Origin: Deltaproteobacteria bacterium | GTDB lineage: Bacteria; JAGRBM01; JAHCIT01 | Assembly (NCBI GenBank): GCA_026129095.1 | Contig: JAHCIT010000006.1 | Location: forward strand, 1 to 64,000 | Length of the DNA: 64,000 nt | Direction of reading: 5' to 3' | In this document: one piece after another, positions 56,601 through 62,600 of the stretch | Position numbering within the stretch: the stretch's first letter is position 1 | Layout of the letters: each line of letters starts with the position of its first letter | Notes under the pieces: model-generated | What the model saw: the letters and a program-made list of their open reading frames with translations, nothing else | Database searches by the model: none | What the model was told of the DNA's origin: nothing | Position numbers and translations under genes: made by a program

Positions 56601-59600
56601 GCCCGGTCCCCAAATTCACGAATGGCAGCGCATCGCCCATATGGGCAGGACTCGTACCCCGGTGCGTCGTGTCCCCCAGACCGAGACGGCCCTGATTGTT
56701 CGTGCCCCAGCATTTGACAGTTCCATCAACAAACAAAACACACGAGTAGTCGGAACCAATGGCCGATTGCATAGCGGCCAATCCGGTTCCCAGATCCACG
56801 CCAGGCAGGTTATCGCCCATCTGGCCAGGACTACCACCTCGGTTCACTGAATCACCAAGCCCCAGCGCACCATTGGTATTGTGGCCCCAGCACTTGAGTG
56901 AATGATCACTCATTACCGCACAGGTTCTAACACCGCTTCCGCCTCCAGAAACCGCCACCTGCACCGGCATCGGGCGGAACGGACCCGTCACATCGTTCCC
57001 GTAGGCATCCCGTACCTGGGCGCTGACCATCTGGGTGTCGTCGGCCGTGACCGTGATTGGCTGCTGGACAACGGCGAGTGCCGCCGGATCGCCCGGCGTG
57101 ATGTCGAATGGATCGGAATCCGCCGTTCCGTAAGCGGGGACCGAGGACGCCCGCAGCGTGTAGCCAGACGACACCTTGTCCACCCACAGGCCGGTAAACT
57201 GGGCCACGCCGCCGGAAGCGGTCACGGGGTCGAAATCGTAGGAGAGCGTCGCGCCCACCGGGTTGTTCATCAGTGTGAGCGAAACCTGGGTCGAGCTGTC
57301 CGAAAGCACCGTGTTCCCGTAGTCGTCATGAATCTCGACCTCCACGGACTGCAACGCCCCGGCGGCGCGGTTCGCCGGATGACCCGTGAAGGCGAGACTG
57401 TTTGCCAAGCCGTGCGTCACGTCGAACGGATCGGAGATCGCCAGATCAAGCGGCGGGCTGGACGTCGCCAGCAGGGTGTAGCCGGTGGCCGCCTTGTCCA
57501 CATGGACATCCTGGAATACGGCGTATCCGCCGGAAACCGTCAGCGGATTCACAAGTGCCGTCAGGCTCGCAAACCCGCCCGTCGGGTCGTAATCGAATGC
57601 CAATGTCACTTCCGTCGTGGAGTCGTCGTCCACCAGATTACCGTACTGGTCGTGCACCGATACGCCGACGTCCGGATCCTGATCGGCGGTCCGGTTTGTG
57701 GGCTGCAGGAAGAACGCCAACTGGGCGGGAGCGCCGCGTGTAATGTTGAACAGGCTGGAGTCGTCATATGCCAGGCCGGGCGAGGTCACCCTCAGCATGT
57801 AGTTCGACCCCACCTTGTCCAGATGGACCTGGTTGAAGACGGCGAGGCCGTTCGCCGCATAGACCGGATTTTCCAGCGCCGTCAGAGCCGATCCGGCCGG
57901 GTTGACCTCGATCGCCAGCGTCACGAGCGGCGGCAGCGGATCACCCGAGCCGCCGAGGTCCACGGCGGGGAGAATGTCGCCCATGGTGCCGGGTGTAGCG
58001 CCACGAAGCAGCGCATCACCGAGGCCAAGCTGTCCGTTAAAATTGTATCCCCAGCATTTCACGGTCCTGTCGTCAAGAATCGCGCAACTGTGACCGGAAC
58101 CTGCGGCCAGCCGGATCGCCGTCCGGCCCGTGCCGAGATTCACAACCGGAAGATTGTCGCCCATCTCGCCGGGGCCGTCACCGCGGTCTTGCATATCTTC
58201 AAGACCCAGCGCGCCGTTGGAGTTGCTCCCCCAGCATTTTACGGTCTCGTTATCGAGAAGCGCGCACGTGTGGCTGTTCCCCGACGCCAGCCTGGCCACG
58301 GCCCGGCCGGTACCCATATCCACGGACGGGAGGTTGTCGCCCATTTCACCCGGTCCATCGCCGCGATTCTGCGTGTCACCGAGACCCAGTTCGCCAAACA
58401 GGTTGCTCCCCCAGCACTTCAGAACCCCGTTATCCAGGACAGCACAGTTATGGACAACTCCTGACACCAGCTTAAGCACCGTCCTGCCAGTGCCCAGATC
58501 CAGAGCCGGGAGGTTGTCACCCATCTCCCCCGGTCCGTCGCCCCGATCATCCGTATCCCCAAGGCCCAGTTGGCCCCGATCGTTACGGCCCCAACACTTG
58601 GCACTACCGTTGTCGAGAACCGCACACGTGTGGCTGTCTCCCGCTTTCAACTGCACCGCCGTCCGGCCGGTACCGAGGTTCACAGCAGGGAGGCTGTCGC
58701 CCATCTCGCCGGGGCCGTCACCACGATCCTGCATGTCTCCAAGGCCTAACGCGCCATTCAGGCTGCCTCCCCAGCACTTGACGGTCCCATTGTCGAGAAT
58801 TGCGCAGGTGTGGCCAAAGCCTGCCGCCAGTTGGACCGCCGTCCGGCCAGTGCCCAAGTCCACGGCCGGGAGACTGTCACCCATCTCGCCCGGTCCGTCG
58901 CCCCGGTTCTGGGTATCCCCAAGACCCAACTGGCCGCCAATGTTACGGCCCCAGCACTTTACGGTCCCATTATCGAGGAGTGCACAGGCATGGAAGTTGC
59001 CCATCGCCAGTTGGACCGCCGTCCGGCCAGTGCCAAGGTCCACGTCCGGGAGACTGTCACCCATCTCGCCCGGTCCGTCGCCCCGATCCTGCGTGTCTCC
59101 CAAGCCCAGCTGACCATGCTGATTGTGCCCCCAGCATTTCACGGCCCCGTTATCAATAATCGTACAGGTAAAGAAGCCACTTGCCGTCACCTGCGATGGC
59201 ACGGGCCGGAACGGACCGGTCACCTGGTTGCCGAAGGCGTCCCGTATTTCAGCGCTGACCATCTGGGTGTCATCGGCCGTGACCGTCACCGGCTGCTGGA
59301 TAAACAGGAGCTGGGCCGGATCGCCCGGCGTGATGTCGAACGCGGCGGAGCTCATCGTCCGCGGACCCTGCTGGGCCTGGAGAACCTTCGAGCCGGTGAT
59401 ATCGATGCTCAGGCTGTCCCCAGGCACCCAGGAGGCAACGCCCGCCACTGGTGCCACGGTGACCGTGCCCGACAGGGAACCTGACCCGCTCCAGAGCGAC
59501 AGCGTGATGTCGGCCACCGAATCCGGTCCGGTCGTGACCGTGTTGCCGTAGCCGTCACGCACCTCGACCACCGGCAGGAGCGGCGATCCGGCCTGCGTGG

Positions 59601-62600
59601 CTACCGGTTGCGTCGTGAAGGCCAGCGCCGACGCCACGCCGTGCGTGATATCGAAGGAACCGGAATCGGCGAAGGTCAGCCCGCCGGCCGTCGCCCGGAG
59701 GGTCTTCTGACCCGCCATGTCTATCGTGAGCGCATGACCCACCGACCAGGTAGCGACACCGGCTGTCGCGGGTATTGACGTGTTTCCATTGAGCGCTCCT
59801 GTACCCGACTGGAGCGCGAGCGCGACCGTCAGGGTCGAATCGGGACCGGTCGTCACCGTGTTGTCGTACGCGTCCCGTATCTCGACTTCCGGAAGCAGGA
59901 AGCCCCCGGCTGCCGTGTTCACCGGCTGGACCGTGAAAACGACGTGGTCACCCGGACCATGAGTAATGTCGAAGGGATCCGAAACATCCGGGACCAGCGG
60001 CGGAACGGATGTCGCCTCCAGCGTGTAGCCAATGCCCGTCTTGTTCACATGAACGCTCAGGAACTCCACTTCGCCAGCCGAAGCGATCTTCGAGGGCCCG
60101 CCCGCGATGCTCAGTGTCGAGCCGCCGGGGTTGTCGTAGATCGCCAGCGTGATTTCCGTCGCGTTGTCGGTGGTGACGAGGTTCCCGAATGTATCCTCTA
60201 TAAACACGGTGATGTTCTGGGTGATACCGGCCGAACTGTTCGCCGGCGGGAACGGGAATGCCAGCCGGCTTGCTGCGTCAGGAACAATCGTAACAGGCAG
60301 CGGGTCCGAATCGCCCCCCGGCAGCGCCGGGGAAGTGACCTTGATGGATATCCCCTCGGCCACTTCATAACTGATGTCCGTGAAGTCCACGACGCCCGCG
60401 GTGGCGATACCGGATGTGGTCCCGGTCAGGTTGCTGATGCCTGAGTCCAGTTCCAGCAGGACCGTTGCCGTCGAGAAGATGCCGGTCGTGACCGTGTTGC
60501 CGTACGCGTCCTGGATCGCCGCGCTGAAACTGTCCCAGGTGACGCCCGCCGTGATCGGACCCATCTGGCCGGGGGCCGGAGCGACAAACCCGACCTGCGC
60601 GGCCGCGCCGTGGGTTATGTTGAACAGGTCCGAGTCGGCATCGGTCAGGCCCGGCGAGGTCACCCGCAGCCGGTAGCCGGAAGCCACCCTGTCCAGATGG
60701 ACCTGGTTGAAGACGGCGAGGCCGTTCGTCGCGGGAACCGGATTTGTCTCGGCTGAAAGCGTCGAGCCGCCCGGGTTGTCTTGTAGAACCAGGGTAATGG
60801 CGGGAGCCGGAATACCCGTACCGCCAAGGTCCACGGCGGGCAGGTTGTCGCCCATCTCACCGGGCTGGTCGCCGCGATGGGCAGTATCACCGAGGCCCAG
60901 CTGGCCATTGGCGTTTGCACCCCAGCATTTCACATTGAAATTGTCGAGAATTGCACAGCTGGAGGCCGTATGCGCTGCCAATTTAGTCACTGTCCGGCCC
61001 GTGCCGAGGTCCAGGACAGGAAGGCTATCACCCATCTCCCCAGGACCGTCACCACGGTCCACCATATCCCCAAGACCAAGCTGGCCATTGGTATTGTAAC
61101 CCCAGCATTTTGTGGTCACATCATCAAGAACTGCGCAGGTATGGTAATAGCCCAATGACAGATGGGTAGCCGTTCGGCCGGCACCCAAATTCACGGATGG
61201 GAGACTGTCACCCATCTCACCAGGCCCATCACCTCGATTTGCCGTATCCCCAAGCCCCAGTTGTCCAGAGCTGTTCCACCCCCAGCATTTTACATCTCCG
61301 TTGTCGAGTATTGCGCAGGTATGACTTTGACCTGCCACCAGACTGATCGCAGTCCGGCCTGTGCCGAGAGACACGACCGGCAGATTATCACCCATCTCGC
61401 CACCGTTATCGCCCCGATGGGCCGTGTCGCCTAGACCCAACTGGCCGTTAGTGTTGTTACCCCAGCACTTGACAGTCTGATTATCGAGAAGTGCGCAGGT
61501 ATGGTATTGGCCTGCCACCAGACTGATCGCAGTCCGGCCTGTGCCGAGAACTACAGTGGGGAGGCTATCTCCCATTTCCCCCGGCCCAATTCCGCGATCC
61601 ACCGTATCTCCGAGACCAAGCTGGCCATTTCCAGCTTCTCCCCAGCACTTGACAGTCTGATTATCGAGAAGTGCACAGGTATGATAGCTGCCCGCCGCCA
61701 GATCCATTGCAGTTCGGCCCGTTCCAAGATCAACCGCGGGGAGATTGTCACTCATCTCGCCAGGGCCATCACCTCTGGTCACAAAATCACCGAGTCCCAA
61801 CTGGCCGAAGCTGTTATTTCCCCAGCATTTAAGGGCCCCGTTATCGAGTATCGCGCAGGTATGATCGCTACCGGAAGCAAGCTTGATCGCAGTCCGGCCT
61901 GTACCTAGAGACACGGTCGGGAGATTATCACCCATCTCGCCACCGTTATCGCCCCGGTGGGCCGTGTCGCCCAGACCCAGCTGGCCGTTAGTGTTGTAAC
62001 CCCAGCACTTGACGTTGCCGTTACTGAGAAGGACGCAATAGCGGTGAAAACCCGCCGCCACCTGCACCGGCACCGGCCGGAACGGACCGGTCACGTCGTT
62101 CCCGTAGGCGTCCTGAACCTGGGCGCTGACCATCTGGGTGTCGTCGGCCGTGACCGTGATTGGCTGCTGGACAAAGGCAAGCTGGGCCGGATCGCCTACC
62201 GTGATGTCGAACGCGGCGGAGCTCATCGTCCGCGGACCCTGCTGGGCCTGGAGAACCTTCGAGCCGACAATGGCGATGTTCAGGCTGTCCCCAGGCACCC
62301 AGGAGGCAATGCCCGCCGACGGCGCCTTGGTAACGGTGCCTGACAGCACACCCGAACCGCTCCAGAGCGACAGGGTGATGTCGGCCACCGCATCCGGGCC
62401 GGTCGTGACCGTGTTGCCATAGCCATCACGCACCTCGACCACCGGCAGGAGCGGCGATCCGGCCTGCGTGGTTACCGGCTGCGTCGTGAAGACGAGCGCC
62501 GATGCCGCGCCGTGGGTAATGTCAAAGTAGTCCGACGAGGCAGGCGTGAGCGGCGGAGATGAAAGTGCTTCCAGCGCGTATCCGGTAAATGCCTTGTCAA

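Noticed and set aside
55692-62067. Regular about 180-bp repeats resembling a repeat array or CRISPR
   Set aside because: The period matches 60-residue RCC1 blades, the frame is open throughout, and repeat units diverge gradually; there are no short identical repeats with unique spacers.
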